Positions 27,569 to 37,790 are shown, numbered from the stretch's first letter. The stretch is 64,000 nt of DNA from Leptospira noumeaensis (GCF_004770765.1 NZ_RQFK01000033.1:1-64000), one strand, 5' to 3'. The notes: generated from the sequence alone by a model not told the origin. Program-made: numbers and translations.

Positions 27569-29608
27569 ATGTCTTTGAGAAAGTTACTATCGTTTTTCTT
27601 TCTATTGGTGAGCACACAAGTTTTCCCTCTGGACTTTCCCAATTTTTCTCTGGGCGAAGAGAATGCCAAGGAAGAATTCAAACGTGGTCTTACTTATAAA
27701 AATTTAAGAGAGTATTCCGCAGCCAAGGAACGATTTCAAAAAGCTGTCAATTTAAAGAAAGATTTCCATTTAGCCCGCCTGGAACTTGCAAATAACTACT
27801 ATTTGTTAGGTGAATGGGAAGAAGCTTTGGATGAATTAGAAATTCTTACTTCTAAAGCAAAAAATGACCTACTCATCATCAATAAAATTGAAGCTCTTCG
27901 ACTAGCCATTGCTGGTGGTGTGACTGATAAGGAAAAAGTATATTTTAAAACCATTGAAGGGGATTCGATGCGAGGTTACCGGTTTCGAAATCCGGTAGAC
28001 ATTACCTTTGATGAAGATGGGAATTTTTACGTAGCAGGATTCGATACTTCGAACATTATTAAATTTAATGCTGCTGGAACACCAATTTCCAATTGGAGAG
28101 GTGGGATCACTAGAAAGTTAGACAGACCAGTTTCATTAGCATATTATAATCAAAAAATCTATGTTGCCGATTTTTCTCGGGATGAAGTTCTAATTTTTGA
28201 TTTGTCTGGAAGTTTCATATCTTCGTTTGGCGGATCAGGAAAAGGCCACGGCCAATTCCGAGGCCCCTCTTCTATTTTTATTGATCAAAGTGGAAATCTT
28301 TATGTAGCTGATTCAGGCAATGCTAGAATTCAAAAATTTAATCCTACAGGAAAGTTTGTATTAGAAATTCAAGGATCAGGTAATTCAAAACTAAGTAACC
28401 CTTCAGGAATTACTGTTCATGATGGCAAAATTTATGTAGTGGATAAAGACAACTTACGAGTGGTTATCTTTGATGGTGATGGGAATACTTTAAATACAAT
28501 CGAAAAACCAGAATGGAAAAAACCACGAAGCATTCGAATTTTAGATAATCAAATTTTTTTAACGGATGAGCTAACGGGAATTTGGACGTATTCCCTGTTA
28601 CAAGGTGAATGGAACAAACAAAGTAAATTCCGAGACAAAAAAGGTGTGTATCGAGTTTTATTTCGCCCATTTGCAACTAATATGGATTCTACAGGTAGTT
28701 TGTATTTTGTTGATTTTGGAAAACATCGAATTGATATTTTTTCCCAAAAGAACCACTTACTTTCTAATTTGGATTTAAAAATTGAATCAGTAGATACATC
28801 TGGATTTCCAGACATTCACATTTATGCTCGTGTTCGGAATCGTGCAGGAAAAGAGATTGTTGGGATCGACAGATTAAGTTTTAGAATTTTCGAAAACGAT
28901 AACATGACACCCCTATTTTCATTAGCTAGAAAAAATAAGTTAAACGAAAAACTAACAGTAGCAATGGTTTATGAAAATAGTGAAGGATTAAAAAAGGGAA
29001 AACTTTCTCTAGAAGACGGACTATTTCCATTTTTTCGTTCCTTACATGATACAGATAAAATTTCCTTATACCGAGCGGGTAAAGATAGTAATTTAATTTT
29101 ACCAGAAACGGTTTCACTGAGAGATATCTTAGCAAAAATCCGAGACAGTGTGTCTGAAGAAAAATATAACTTCGGTAAGGCTAGTATAGCCGCTTTGCAA
29201 AAATTATCCATAGAAACAGGGCCAAAAGCACTTGTTTATTTAGTTTCTGGAGAAAGCAAAGAAGAAAGTTTTTTACAATACCAAAAATCGCGGATTGTTG
29301 CTTTTGCGAAGGCTCACTCAATTCCCATTTATGTTTTAACAGTAAACCCCAATCTTTCCCTTGAAGAATCTTGGTCTGACATGACTGCACCAACAAACGG
29401 TAGATACATAGTATTAGATGGTGAAGGTGAAGAAAGAGAATTATATAAAACTTTAAAATCTCATATAGATTATAGATACATCCTCTCCTACAAAACTGAT
29501 ACGAATCCGGAACTTATCAATCGTTACATTAAACTAGCCATTGGTGTGGAACATAGAGGAGTCAAAGGTAGAGATGAAGGAGGATATTTTGTTCCAGAAC
29601 CTCGTTAA
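27569..29608 (+). CDS. Exported TPR / NHL beta-propeller protein with a VWA-like C-terminus
   Basis: The ATG at 27569 (GGGAG eight bases upstream) gives a clean signal peptide, KLLSFFFLLVSTQVFPLD. Longer starts would overlap prfC. Residues 40-130 form TPR-like helices ('YSAAKERFQKAVNLKKDFHL', 'GEWEEALDELEIL'). About 130-420 are NHL repeats ('GQFRGPSSIFIDQSGNLYVAD', 'DSGNARIQKFNPTGKFVLEI'). The last 230 resemble a VWA-related domain ('KALVYLVSGESKEE', SIPIYVLTVN), but the usual DxSxS metal motif reads VYENS, so metal binding is doubtful. About 679 residues. Overlaps the next TPR gene by 35 bases. Probably an envelope or secreted scaffold; no function assigned. Confidence 0.78.
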   Translation: MSLRKLLSFFFLLVSTQVFPLDFPNFSLGEENAKEEFKRGLTYKNLREYSAAKERFQKAVNLKKDFHLARLELANNYYLLGEWEEALDELEILTSKAKNDLLIINKIEALRLAIAGGVTDKEKVYFKTIEGDSMRGYRFRNPVDITFDEDGNFYVAGFDTSNIIKFNAAGTPISNWRGGITRKLDRPVSLAYYNQKIYVADFSRDEVLIFDLSGSFISSFGGSGKGHGQFRGPSSIFIDQSGNLYVADSGNARIQKFNPTGKFVLEIQGSGNSKLSNPSGITVHDGKIYVVDKDNLRVVIFDGDGNTLNTIEKPEWKKPRSIRILDNQIFLTDELTGIWTYSLLQGEWNKQSKFRDKKGVYRVLFRPFATNMDSTGSLYFVDFGKHRIDIFSQKNHLLSNLDLKIESVDTSGFPDIHIYARVRNRAGKEIVGIDRLSFRIFENDNMTPLFSLARKNKLNEKLTVAMVYENSEGLKKGKLSLEDGLFPFFRSLHDTDKISLYRAGKDSNLILPETVSLRDILAKIRDSVSEEKYNFGKASIAALQKLSIETGPKALVYLVSGESKEESFLQYQKSRIVAFAKAHSIPIYVLTVNPNLSLEESWSDMTAPTNGRYIVLDGEGEERELYKTLKSHIDYRYILSYKTDTNPELINRYIKLAIGVEHRGVKGRDEGGYFVPEPR

Positions 29609-31625
29609 ATCTATTTTCATTTTTATCATTTGGATTGGATTTTTTTTGCCAAACAATCTACTCAAATCCGAGCCAAATGCATTAGAAGATATTGCTGATG
29701 GAAAACAATTCCAATCAGAAAACAATTGTAGAAAGGCCATTCAGTTGTTTCAATCTGCCTTACAAAAAAATCGCAACTCTATCGAGGCCAAACTCGGGGT
29801 TGCCGATTGTAGTTTTAAACTTGGGGCCTACCGAGAAAGTAAAAAGTTTTACTTGGAAATTTTAGATCGTGAGCCAAAACACATCGCTGCAGTGACTGGA
29901 CTTTCTGAAATTTATTTATTGGATTCTGATTTTAATTCGATTTCCAAACTAATCGATCCACTTCTTGTCGAATTTCCAAACCACACAGCCTTACGAATCA
30001 CAGAAGCAAAGTCCTTGCAAAAACAGGGTAAATTGGATTCAGCAATCTATAAAATAAAAACTTTAGGAACTAGATTAGGTGATCCATCTGATTTATTACG
30101 GATGTTAGCTGAACTCTATTTTACTAAACAAAATTACAATGATTCCTTTAGTGCTATTGATTCTTATACTAAGAAGGAACCAAATGACCCAGAGGGTTTT
30201 GCATTCAAAGCAAAAGTGTTATTGTATCAAAATTATTTTTACCCAAACCAGTTGAAATCCACTTTACCAGCGATTGAGGAAACACTGTCAAATTCTCTCA
30301 ATCTTGATCCCAAAGGAGAACAAGCTAGATTTTACTCGGTTTATCATGATATCATTTTATCCAATTTTCTAACTGACAAAGAAATTAAAAAACGTGCACT
30401 TCGTACCATTTATGAATTGGCCAGGGAATTTCCAGAGAACCAATTATACCATAGTTTGGAAGCAAACTTAGCTTGGGAATTGGGAGAAACAAAATTTGCA
30501 ACCTACCACTATCGGCGCGCCTTGCAATTGGATGATTTGGATGAAATATTGCGTTTTGAAGCAGAAGAATTTTCGATTAACTCTGAAAAGGAAGAATCAA
30601 AACTTCGAAGGGAACTTGGAGATTATAGAAGAGATCGGTTTTATTCTGAAAAACATTCGTTTTATCACAAAAGTTCCCTATTCCATTTAAAAAGAGCTAA
30701 GGATTTAAGCCCACAAACCCCTGTTATCCGAAAGGAATTACTTGAATTTTATAACCAAACAGGGGAAGCAGTTAAATATACAAATCTACTATTACGTTTA
30801 CGAGAAGAAGATCCCAACTCTTTTAAACTCCAAAACAAATTGGAATTTTCGATCAAAAACCTCAAAGAATCTTTGGAATTTAAAGAAGGATATCTTCAAA
30901 TCGAACCTAACTTAATCCAAGAAAATACCATACGTTTTAGCCCAGAAGTATATGTATTTGATTTGGAATCCAGTTTACCTTTTCCTTACCATTTACAAGC
31001 CGGAAGACTGTTAGCGGAAGCATTACGATACAATCTTAAACAAATACAGTCAGTCCGAGTTGTGGATGGAAATGAATTAAGCCATATCCGAGGATTATTA
31101 AAGGAAACTAACTACCATCCTTTTTCACAAACCTTACCGTTTACAGTGGATAACCTGCACTTATTAGATTCGAAACGTAGAAATGCAGTCAAAATACGCT
31201 ATGTTGTACATGGGAAATACCAATTGAAAGATGGGGACATTCGTTTAGATATATCTTTGTATGATAGAGATAGTTTGCGAGACATTGCCACTTGGTCAAC
31301 AAACCAAAAGGGACGCGATAGTTTGCCAACTGTCATCCACCGTATGGGAGAACGAATTAAGAACTTACTTCCCAAAGAAGGGAGAATCTTAAAGATCAAA
31401 AAAGATGAAGTGATTGTTTCTTTGGGAAAAGATGATGGTTTGCAAAAAAATTCTAAATTAGAATTTCAAAGAAGAGGAAAAACTTTATTTCAAGGCGAAA
31501 TTACGGAACTTGGGAAATCAATTTCATCGGTTAAACCAAATGTTCGCGGGTGGGAAAAAGAACTGGCTACTGGTGACGATGTCATTTTGCCAATGGAGTT
31601 AAATAAAGAGAAGAAAGATAAGTAA
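29574..31625 (+). CDS. Exported TPR protein with FlgT/CsgG-like C-terminal domain
   Basis: The ATG at 29574 (AAGG five bases before) lies inside the preceding gene. After a hydrophobic export segment (LVKSIFIFIIWIGFFLPNNL) the protein has many TPR-like repeats to about residue 440. The C-terminal part has a beta/alpha region (LAEALRYNLKQIQSVRVVDG, IRYVVHGKYQLKDGDIRLDI) like the nucleotide-free curli/FlgT fold, then an SH3-like barrel (EVIVSLGKDDGLQKNSKLE, ATGDDVILP) as in FlgT. About 683 residues. Its last 44 bases overlap the convergent gene. A role in assembly of an envelope complex is possible but unproven. Confidence 0.7.
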   Translation: MKEDILFQNLVKSIFIFIIWIGFFLPNNLLKSEPNALEDIADGKQFQSENNCRKAIQLFQSALQKNRNSIEAKLGVADCSFKLGAYRESKKFYLEILDREPKHIAAVTGLSEIYLLDSDFNSISKLIDPLLVEFPNHTALRITEAKSLQKQGKLDSAIYKIKTLGTRLGDPSDLLRMLAELYFTKQNYNDSFSAIDSYTKKEPNDPEGFAFKAKVLLYQNYFYPNQLKSTLPAIEETLSNSLNLDPKGEQARFYSVYHDIILSNFLTDKEIKKRALRTIYELAREFPENQLYHSLEANLAWELGETKFATYHYRRALQLDDLDEILRFEAEEFSINSEKEESKLRRELGDYRRDRFYSEKHSFYHKSSLFHLKRAKDLSPQTPVIRKELLEFYNQTGEAVKYTNLLLRLREEDPNSFKLQNKLEFSIKNLKESLEFKEGYLQIEPNLIQENTIRFSPEVYVFDLESSLPFPYHLQAGRLLAEALRYNLKQIQSVRVVDGNELSHIRGLLKETNYHPFSQTLPFTVDNLHLLDSKRRNAVKIRYVVHGKYQLKDGDIRLDISLYDRDSLRDIATWSTNQKGRDSLPTVIHRMGERIKNLLPKEGRILKIKKDEVIVSLGKDDGLQKNSKLEFQRRGKTLFQGEITELGKSISSVKPNVRGWEKELATGDDVILPMELNKEKKDK

Positions 31626-32139
31626 GGATCTCATCAGAAATCCTTACTTCTTTTTCTTTTGTTAGAATTGGAATTTCCAACTGGCAGATGTTCTTTTTAA
31701 AGTATACCGAAACCACTTTTTCTTTCTGAAAACAATTCTTAAGAATCGGGCGTAAACTTAGGAAGTTTTCTGATTCTAAATAAATTGGTTCTTCTGTAAA
31801 AGTATAATTGGAAAGCAATTGATGAATTTCTGGCCTAGGTGTCCTTTTCCATTCTAAATCTACATTTGGGTAAAAATAAAATTTCCCAAATTCAAATCTT
31901 AGTTCTCCACGAGAAAGTAGAATTTCATCGTTTTTGTTTGCAAAACGTATCGGTCCCTTGTCTAATTTTGTTTTCTCTGTAAAATCAATATTTACGTAAC
32001 CCATTCCTACATTGTCTCTGGAAACTTTTAAATAAAGAACTTGTGTTATCCCGATGCGAGCCGATTCTTCATTAATTTTTTCAATGGTTTCTTCAGAAAT
32101 CTTTAAACTCTGTCTTTTTTTTTGAAACGGATGCCACAT
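31582..32139 (-). CDS. Hypothetical protein with weak HesB/IscA-like pattern
   Basis: A 185-residue protein I do not recognise firmly. The first 100 residues follow the strand-helix order of A-type Fe-S carriers (LKISEETIEKINEES, then a strand-rich part ending GKFYFYPN in the place of the usual SNP), but the three cluster cysteines of that family are missing. Cysteines occur only later (NCF, NIC). It may be a relic fold. No signal peptide or membrane segment. Overlaps the convergent TPR gene by 44 bases and starts 28 bases from the divergent SRPBCC gene. Confidence 0.55.
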   Translation of the reverse strand: MWHPFQKKRQSLKISEETIEKINEESARIGITQVLYLKVSRDNVGMGYVNIDFTEKTKLDKGPIRFANKNDEILLSRGELRFEFGKFYFYPNVDLEWKRTPRPEIHQLLSNYTFTEEPIYLESENFLSLRPILKNCFQKEKVVSVYFKKNICQLEIPILTKEKEVRISDEILTYLSSLYLTPLAK

Positions 32140-32167
32140 CTTTTGTTTTAAATTCCTTCTAATTAGT

Positions 32168-32644
32168 ATGAATACGTTTGTTTACAGATCCAGTTTTCCT
32201 ATTCCGAAAGAACTTCTATTCCAGTTCCATGAAAATCCAATAGGATTCCAAACCTTGGTAGGCGGACAAAAAGGAATCAAAGTCATTAAAGCTCCTAATT
32301 CCATTCAAATTGGAGAAGAAGTAATTTTAGAAATGAAGGTTCTTCCCTTTTGGAAAACGGTTTGGGTGGCAAAACATATTTCCTACAGCAAAAATAACTA
32401 CTTTCAAGACCTACAAGAAAAAGGACCTTTTAATAAATTCCAACACTTACATCTCTTTTTAGACGGTCAGAATGGTGGTACTTCGAGTATCCTTTCCGAT
32501 GAAATTCAGATCCAATTTTTCCTTTGGCCAATATCCAAATACTTTCTATTCCCCATTCTTTACTTTATGTTCAAAAGAAGACATAGACTAACAGCAAAAC
32601 ATTTCGGAGTCAAAGAAACTCTAATTTTTTGCAGGTATTCTTGA
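32168..32644 (+). CDS. SRPBCC (START-like) family protein
   Basis: A 158-residue protein of the polyketide-cyclase/START fold. The pattern typical of this subgroup is present: an N-terminal strand with FPIPKELLFQFHENP, PFNKFQHLHLFLDGQNGGTSSILSDEI and a long C-terminal helix with MFKRRHRLTAKHF. These proteins bind hydrophobic ligands in a cavity. Ligand unknown. The last 24 bases overlap the convergent methylglyoxal synthase gene. Confidence 0.75.
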   Translation: MNTFVYRSSFPIPKELLFQFHENPIGFQTLVGGQKGIKVIKAPNSIQIGEEVILEMKVLPFWKTVWVAKHISYSKNNYFQDLQEKGPFNKFQHLHLFLDGQNGGTSSILSDEIQIQFFLWPISKYFLFPILYFMFKRRHRLTAKHFGVKETLIFCRYS

Positions 32645-33076
32645 TCCATAATCAATCAGTTGTCTGTTATATTCTGTTTCCATTAACGGCGATGAAATTA
32701 AAAAGTCAGCACTGGATCTGTTACATGCCATCGGAATATTATATAAAACAGCAATTCGAAGTAATGCTTTTACATCTGGATCATGCGGTTGTGCAGAAAG
32801 TGGATCCCAGAAAAAAACCATAAAATCAATTCCGTCTTCTACAATCTTTGAACCAATTTGTTGGTCCCCACCGAGTGGACCGGAAATGAATCGAAAGACA
32901 GGAAGGCCAATTTGTTCATGAATCAACTTTCCAGTCGTTCCTGTGGCGGATAGATGGTGTTTGCTTAAGGTTCCTTTATTATATTTCACCCAATCTAATA
33001 GATCTTCCTTTCTGTTGTCGTGAGCAATTAATACGATCTTTTTGGTGATTTCCATTTTACGTTGAATTAGTACCAT
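32621..33076 (-). CDS. mgsA: Methylglyoxal synthase
   Basis: Makes methylglyoxal from dihydroxyacetone phosphate with loss of phosphate. The protein keeps the family core: LIAHDNRKEDLLDW, ATGTTGKLI (phosphate loop), SGPLGGDQQIGSKI with the catalytic Asp, FFWDPLSAQPHDPDVKALLR and ACNRSSADFLI. The length is 151 residues from ATG 33076 or 144 from ATG 33055; neither has a clear RBS, and the shorter fits many homologues. Methylglyoxal synthesis is unexpected in an organism that lives on fatty acids; it may handle triose phosphate from glycerol or gluconeogenesis. Overlaps the SRPBCC gene by 24 bases at its 3' end. Confidence 0.93.
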   Translation of the reverse strand: MVLIQRKMEITKKIVLIAHDNRKEDLLDWVKYNKGTLSKHHLSATGTTGKLIHEQIGLPVFRFISGPLGGDQQIGSKIVEDGIDFMVFFWDPLSAQPHDPDVKALLRIAVLYNIPMACNRSSADFLISSPLMETEYNRQLIDYGSRIPAKN

Positions 33077-33127
33077 AGATTGATAGTTCTTGCCAATATC
33101 TAGGATTCAAGGAAAGTTTCCCTGTAA

Positions 33128-33934
33128 ATGAAATTTCCTAGTTTATTTTTATCGATTTCTTTGATTTTCCTAGGATCTTATTCTCTTAGTTCCAAAGATA
33201 CAAAACAAACCGTTTCCACAGAAACCCGTGTGGAATCAATTTTGCCATCCACACCGGAATCAGGATCACCTTGGGGGGAAGATTCAAAAAAACTGGAAAC
33301 CATTCCCATCTTAAATCTGATTGATGAAAAGAATTCTCAGAAACGTTGGCAAGATGCAAATAAAGAATACGCGAGTGCCATCGATCAGTTTGAATTGGGA
33401 AAAAAAAACATCGAAAAAAATAGAGAAGATTCAAAAAAAGATGTGTATTACGAAGATCGTTACGAATGGCAAAAACAGATTCGAAGGGAAAACAAAGAAA
33501 AGGAATTTCAAAAACAAATCTTTGACTTAAGATCACAAACCGTTGGTAAACTTGTGAAAGGGATGAACCTTCTGGATAAAATCGAAAATCCAAAGGTAAA
33601 AGAAAGTGCTCCCTACTTAGATTTAAAATCTGGAATCTATAGAGAATATATCAAACACCAAGAAGCCTTTAAAAATTACTTACAAGTCATTGATTTTACA
33701 CATCGTTATATGGAACTATCTTCGAAAAACGAATCGGAAGCGGAACCTCATAGACTCCTTGCTTTGTCGTATGAAAAAATGGAACAAACAGCCATTAAAT
33801 CAAAGAACCAAGAACTCTATTACGAATTTAAAGAACTAAAGAAAAAACACTTATTACGATTTGCAGAAATCCACTATGGGCAGGATTCCAAAGAATACAC
33901 TGCCATAGCAGAAAAGGTTGGAAGGGATTTTTAG
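33128..33934 (+). CDS. FcpA-like flagellar coiling/sheath protein (candidate)
   Basis: A 268-residue exported protein: signal peptide LFLSISLIFLGSYSLSS, then a highly helical, charged body with KEYASAIDQFELGKK, DRYEWQKQIRRENKEK, LLDKIENPKVKESAPYLDLK, 'IYREYIKHQEAFKNYL' and EAEPHRLLALSYEKM. This layout resembles the Leptospira flagellar coiling protein FcpA, a helical sheath protein that bends the periplasmic flagellum. The resemblance is from memory and not verified, so it could be a paralogue. No neighbouring flagellar gene supports it. It overlaps the convergent pseudo-receiver gene by four bases. Confidence 0.55.
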   Translation: MKFPSLFLSISLIFLGSYSLSSKDTKQTVSTETRVESILPSTPESGSPWGEDSKKLETIPILNLIDEKNSQKRWQDANKEYASAIDQFELGKKNIEKNREDSKKDVYYEDRYEWQKQIRRENKEKEFQKQIFDLRSQTVGKLVKGMNLLDKIENPKVKESAPYLDLKSGIYREYIKHQEAFKNYLQVIDFTHRYMELSSKNESEAEPHRLLALSYEKMEQTAIKSKNQELYYEFKELKKKHLLRFAEIHYGQDSKEYTAIAEKVGRDF

Positions 33935-34758
33935 ATTAAACCAAGTTTCTTTTTGAGAGATCTGTTTTCTTCTACAAGTTCTTTAATCTCTTGTTCCGTG
34001 TATTCAAACAATCTGTCTTGAGCACGTAGAATTTTGTCTAAGTTCATTTCTTCGATTCGTGAATAGTTTAAAACTTCTTCTGTTGCTTTTTGTAGTTCAA
34101 GAGCTTGTTTCAATTCTTTTTCACGGAGTTCATCCAATTGTTGGCTTGCTTTCACTCGTTCGTGAAGTTCAATCAACTCTTGGTTTTTCATGTCGTTTAC
34201 TTTTTCCAAAGCAGTGCTGATTCCAGCTTGGGAACGTTTCACTAGTTCTTCGTATTGTAAAATAGAACGTAAGGCTTCATTTTCTTTTTTGGATTCTTCG
34301 TATTCTTGGTGGGCCAATGAAAATACACCTTCAAAAAATCCAACGTTCTCCAAACAAGAATTACCAATGTCTAAAGCAGCTGCTTTATAAGATTCTGATT
34401 GGATGGTTCTGTCTAAAATCATCCTTAGTTCACGAACATGAAGGGGATTTTCTAAAACCAAATATTTAGAATGAGATTGTACTAGTTCCTGAATTTGTTC
34501 TGCTCCATCGGGAGAAGAAACAAGAATTAGAGATACAAAAGGACTTCCTTCAAAAGAAGTAATGGTTTGTTGTATTTGTTTCCATTCCGCTAGCGTAACT
34601 TGCACAAACAATATATGTATATCATTGGGAGTGATCGCAATGCGATCAAGCTCGTTCAAGTCCATTTGGTTGACTTGGATCTTGATTTTTGAATGTTTCC
34701 AGAGCTCAACCGGAAATGGGCGCCCGTGCGAAAGATTCCAAATATAAGATGTTTTCAA
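33931..34758 (-). CDS. Pseudo-receiver plus coiled-coil protein
   Basis: A TTG-start protein (AGGAG seven bases upstream) of 275 residues. Residues 1-115 have the beta/alpha order of a response-regulator receiver: 'NDIHILFVQVTLAEW' at the third strand, FVSLILVSSPDG at the fourth and LVLENPLHVREL at the fifth. The phospho-acceptor Asp appears to be Val52 and the conserved Lys is Asn104, so phosphorylation is unlikely. Residues 140-275 are a long coiled coil rich in Glu, Lys and Leu. This suggests a structural or docking role. No output domain, no membrane segment. Confidence 0.65.
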   Translation of the reverse strand: MKTSYIWNLSHGRPFPVELWKHSKIKIQVNQMDLNELDRIAITPNDIHILFVQVTLAEWKQIQQTITSFEGSPFVSLILVSSPDGAEQIQELVQSHSKYLVLENPLHVRELRMILDRTIQSESYKAAALDIGNSCLENVGFFEGVFSLAHQEYEESKKENEALRSILQYEELVKRSQAGISTALEKVNDMKNQELIELHERVKASQQLDELREKELKQALELQKATEEVLNYSRIEEMNLDKILRAQDRLFEYTEQEIKELVEENRSLKKKLGLI

Positions 34759-34828
34759 ACCAGTTCTCCTGTATTTCCAACTGATTCTATATGACTGTAG
34801 TAAGAGGAATTTTCTAGCAAATTTTGTC

Positions 34829-36421
34829 TCATTTGTCTTTTCGGAACCGATTTTTTACAATTTCAATTCTCTCTTCAAGCCTGTCCAGAAACCGGTAATA
34901 AAAGCCCAAACGACTCCGAATGGACTCAGGCAACTTAGCATCAGTGCGTGAAATCATAATGTATATGGAAAGTGTGGCAATCACAATATTTGCGGACCAT
35001 GGTCCCACCCAATCGGGAACATTTTCTTTGTAGGAAATTCCAGATCCAAATATAAAAAAAGTATAATAAATCAAAAGAAAGATAACGGCCAAGGTGAAAC
35101 TCATTCCTTTTCCGGATCGTTTGACAACAAGACCAAGTGGGAATGAGAGAAAAAAGAAAATTTGGCAGGAGATAGGAGTCGCGAATCGTTTGTGAATTTC
35201 TACATTAAATCCGGTGAGTGTTTTTTTTGATTCATTTAGGAGTTCCGAAAGCTGTGTGAAAAGGGCAAATTTCTGGGCCATATCTTCTTGGTTGCCTGAT
35301 GTGGCTCCAACGATAAGCTCATACTTAAACTGCTCGACCATTTGTTTCAATCCACCGACACCTTTGATGGAAAGACCGTATTCTTTCAAAATTTCCAAAC
35401 CGGGAATTTTTTCCAGTCCTTCGGATTCAATTGCATTTCGAATTTCAAACAACATAGGTAAAGAAAAGGTATCCGGTTTTACGTTGATACTCATGGTTTT
35501 TGTATCTTTTTTCGCTGGGGTATTATAATCCATTTCCCCATCCATAAAGTTTGTGATACCGATGGCACTTGTTTCCGGATCCCACTCGATCACATACCCC
35601 TTTCGCAAACGAACAGACTTTTCGTATTCACCACTTAAATTCTTTTTCTCAACTAACAGTCCCTCTTTGGCGTTAATGATCTGCAACATTCTGGATCCAC
35701 CCATGGGTACTGCCAAATTGTTTACCATAATGATATCTGTTCCATCGGCAGAAATTGCCCATTCTCGAATTTGGACATTACTCAGATTGCCGTCCTCATC
35801 GATTCCACCAGAGTACATCGTACGACCTTTCTCTGAAAAAAAATCCTGAGTTTTATCTCCTGAAAATTGGCCAGGCTGAATGGCAAGTAACGGATTGTAG
35901 GTGGCAATCCAGTTATCAAAATCCTTCATCTTACGAGTGTTTTCTGGTCCTAAATAAAAATTCAAATACCCCACAATTAGGGTCATTAAAAAACCAAAAA
36001 CAAGGAAGTTGGAATAGATATAGGGAAAAGATACACCAGAAGCACGCATGGCCGTAATTTCGGAATCACCCGACAAACGACCCGCAGCCATAATCCCAGA
36101 CATAAGGCAGGCCATGGGAATCGTCATAGGCAAAGTGTTACCAAAAACATAACCCATATAGTCTAGGAGACGGAAAAAATCAACACCCTTACCCACAAAG
36201 AGACCTATCATCTTTTGGATGGCCACTGCCATATAAATCATGGTAAAAAAGGATAAAGCCACAAGAAAGGGGCTTAAAATTTCTTTTAGAATGTAAATCC
36301 GAAGAATGGATGGTTTGAAACGTTTCCACTTTCCCAAACGATCCGTATCCACCATAAAACCTGGTGGTAAGTCTGATTTTGAATGAACTCTTACAGTTCG
36401 TAAATCAACGGGTTTAGACAA
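34829..36421 (-). CDS. LptF/LptG-family permease (YjgP/YjgQ)
   Basis: An inner-membrane subunit of the LPS export ABC transporter. It begins with a cytoplasmic segment, then three N-terminal membrane helices ([20 protein letters not shown] with '[21 protein letters not shown]'), a long periplasmic beta-jellyroll domain (about 150-400) and three C-terminal helices starting [16 protein letters not shown]. The IRR/ATPIS motif is typical of the family. 530 residues is longer than the usual 360-400 because of a larger periplasmic region. Overlaps miaB by eight bases. Which of LptF and LptG cannot be told. Confidence 0.88.
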   Translation of the reverse strand: MSKPVDLRTVRVHSKSDLPPGFMVDTDRLGKWKRFKPSILRIYILKEILSPFLVALSFFTMIYMAVAIQKMIGLFVGKGVDFFRLLDYMGYVFGNTLPMTIPMACLMSGIMAAGRLSGDSEITAMRASGVSFPYIYSNFLVFGFLMTLIVGYLNFYLGPENTRKMKDFDNWIATYNPLLAIQPGQFSGDKTQDFFSEKGRTMYSGGIDEDGNLSNVQIREWAISADGTDIIMVNNLAVPMGGSRMLQIINAKEGLLVEKKNLSGEYEKSVRLRKGYVIEWDPETSAIGITNFMDGEMDYNTPAKKDTKTMSINVKPDTFSLPMLFEIRNAIESEGLEKIPGLEILKEYGLSIKGVGGLKQMVEQFKYELIVGATSGNQEDMAQKFALFTQLSELLNESKKTLTGFNVEIHKRFATPISCQIFFFLSFPLGLVVKRSGKGMSFTLAVIFLLIYYTFFIFGSGISYKENVPDWVGPWSANIVIATLSIYIMISRTDAKLPESIRSRLGFYYRFLDRLEERIEIVKNRFRKDK

Positions 36422-37790
36422 CTAGTTTTCCTTTTAAGGTGGCACTGGTTGCTGATTCTATTTTAACAGTGACAGTTTTTCCAATCCAATCAGAAGGATT
36501 TGTGGACGTTCCTTCTGGAATTGGGAAAACAACCATTCGACCGCAATGGGAACGACCACATAACTCTAGTTTTGACTTTTTAGAAGTATTTTCAATCAGA
36601 ACAGAAAACTCATGCCCAATCTTGGATTGGTTTTTTTCGTGAGAAATTTTTGTTTGAAGTTCCACAAGTTCAATCAAACGTTTGCTTTTTGTTTCTTCTG
36701 TTACATCATCAATGAATTTTCGTTTTGCGATTGTCCCTTCGCGTTCCGAATATTTAAACATATAAGACATATCAAACTTTACTTTTTTAACGACTTCCAA
36801 GGTTTCCTGGAACTCTTCTTCTGTTTCGCCTGGAAAACCGACTATGATATCGGAAGTGATGCCAATGTCAGGAATTCGGCTTTGGATACTTGCGACTAAA
36901 TCCAAATATTCTTCTTTCGTATAACTACGTTTCATATCCCTTAAAACTTTGGAACTTCCTGCTTGTAAAGGCATGTGGATTTGGGAAGAAAAACGTTCTT
37001 CTTTTGCCATAAGCGAAATCAGATGGTCAGGGAAATCTTTTGGATGGGGACTTGTAAACCTCACTCTTTCGACAGTTGTCTCAGCGAGAATTTTTTCGAC
37101 TAATGCACAGAAGTCGGTACTTTCATAAGAATAACTATTTACGTTTTGACCAAGTAGTGTGACTTGTTTCACACCCATTGCTTCCAATTTAAGAATTTCT
37201 GCAACTATGGATTCCGGTTCCCTACTTCGTTCCCGACCTCTTGTGTAAGGAACAACGCAGAATGTACAAAAATTATTACAACCACGCATGATGGTTACAA
37301 AAGCCTGAATTCCATTTACCACTTTTGGTTCTAATTCATCGTAAGTTTCTGTTCGAGAAAGACGTGTTAGTTGAACATCCCTTTCTCCCCCTCTAATTTT
37401 TTGAATGAGTTCAGGTAGAGTTCTATAGTTGTCAGGACCTACAATTAAATCCAAAGGAAGCTCTTGGTGGAATAAATCATCTCCTAGGTTCTGAGCCATA
37501 CAACCAAGGACACCTATGACTAGGTTCGGATTTTTTTTCTTTAAGTATCCGAGAGATTGTAACCTACCATAAATTTTGGCATGTGCGTTTTCTCTCACAG
37601 CACAGGTATTTAAGAATATAATGTCGCTATCTTCAATTGTTTCGGCTGATTCGTAATTTTCTTTCCGGAATAGTTCTTTCACAATTCCCGAATCGTATTC
37701 GTTCATTTGACAGCCATAGGTCTCCACATAGACCTTTCCCAATTGGATGGGGTTTTCTGTAATTGGATTTTCTGTCAAAGATGGGTTCAT
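36414..37790 (-). CDS. miaB: tRNA-2-methylthio-N6-dimethylallyladenosine synthase
   Basis: A methylthiotransferase that modifies A37 of tRNA. The N-terminal auxiliary cluster ligands are Cys27 (YGCQMNE), Cys63 (NTCAVRENA) and Cys97 (GCMAQ); the radical SAM cluster is Cys171, Cys175, Cys178 ([20 protein letters not shown]). A C-terminal TRAM domain follows (about 395-458). 458 residues, typical. The start is ATG 37790; the divergent J-like gene begins 64 bases away. Confidence 0.95.
   Translation of the reverse strand: MNPSLTENPITENPIQLGKVYVETYGCQMNEYDSGIVKELFRKENYESAETIEDSDIIFLNTCAVRENAHAKIYGRLQSLGYLKKKNPNLVIGVLGCMAQNLGDDLFHQELPLDLIVGPDNYRTLPELIQKIRGGERDVQLTRLSRTETYDELEPKVVNGIQAFVTIMRGCNNFCTFCVVPYTRGRERSREPESIVAEILKLEAMGVKQVTLLGQNVNSYSYESTDFCALVEKILAETTVERVRFTSPHPKDFPDHLISLMAKEERFSSQIHMPLQAGSSKVLRDMKRSYTKEEYLDLVASIQSRIPDIGITSDIIVGFPGETEEEFQETLEVVKKVKFDMSYMFKYSEREGTIAKRKFIDDVTEETKSKRLIELVELQTKISHEKNQSKIGHEFSVLIENTSKKSKLELCGRSHCGRMVVFPIPEGTSTNPSDWIGKTVTVKIESATSATLKGKLVV

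Noticed and set aside
33111..33121. GGAAAGTTTCC palindrome before the FcpA-like gene
   Set aside because: Short and overlapping an AAGGA ribosome-site-like stretch; likely chance.
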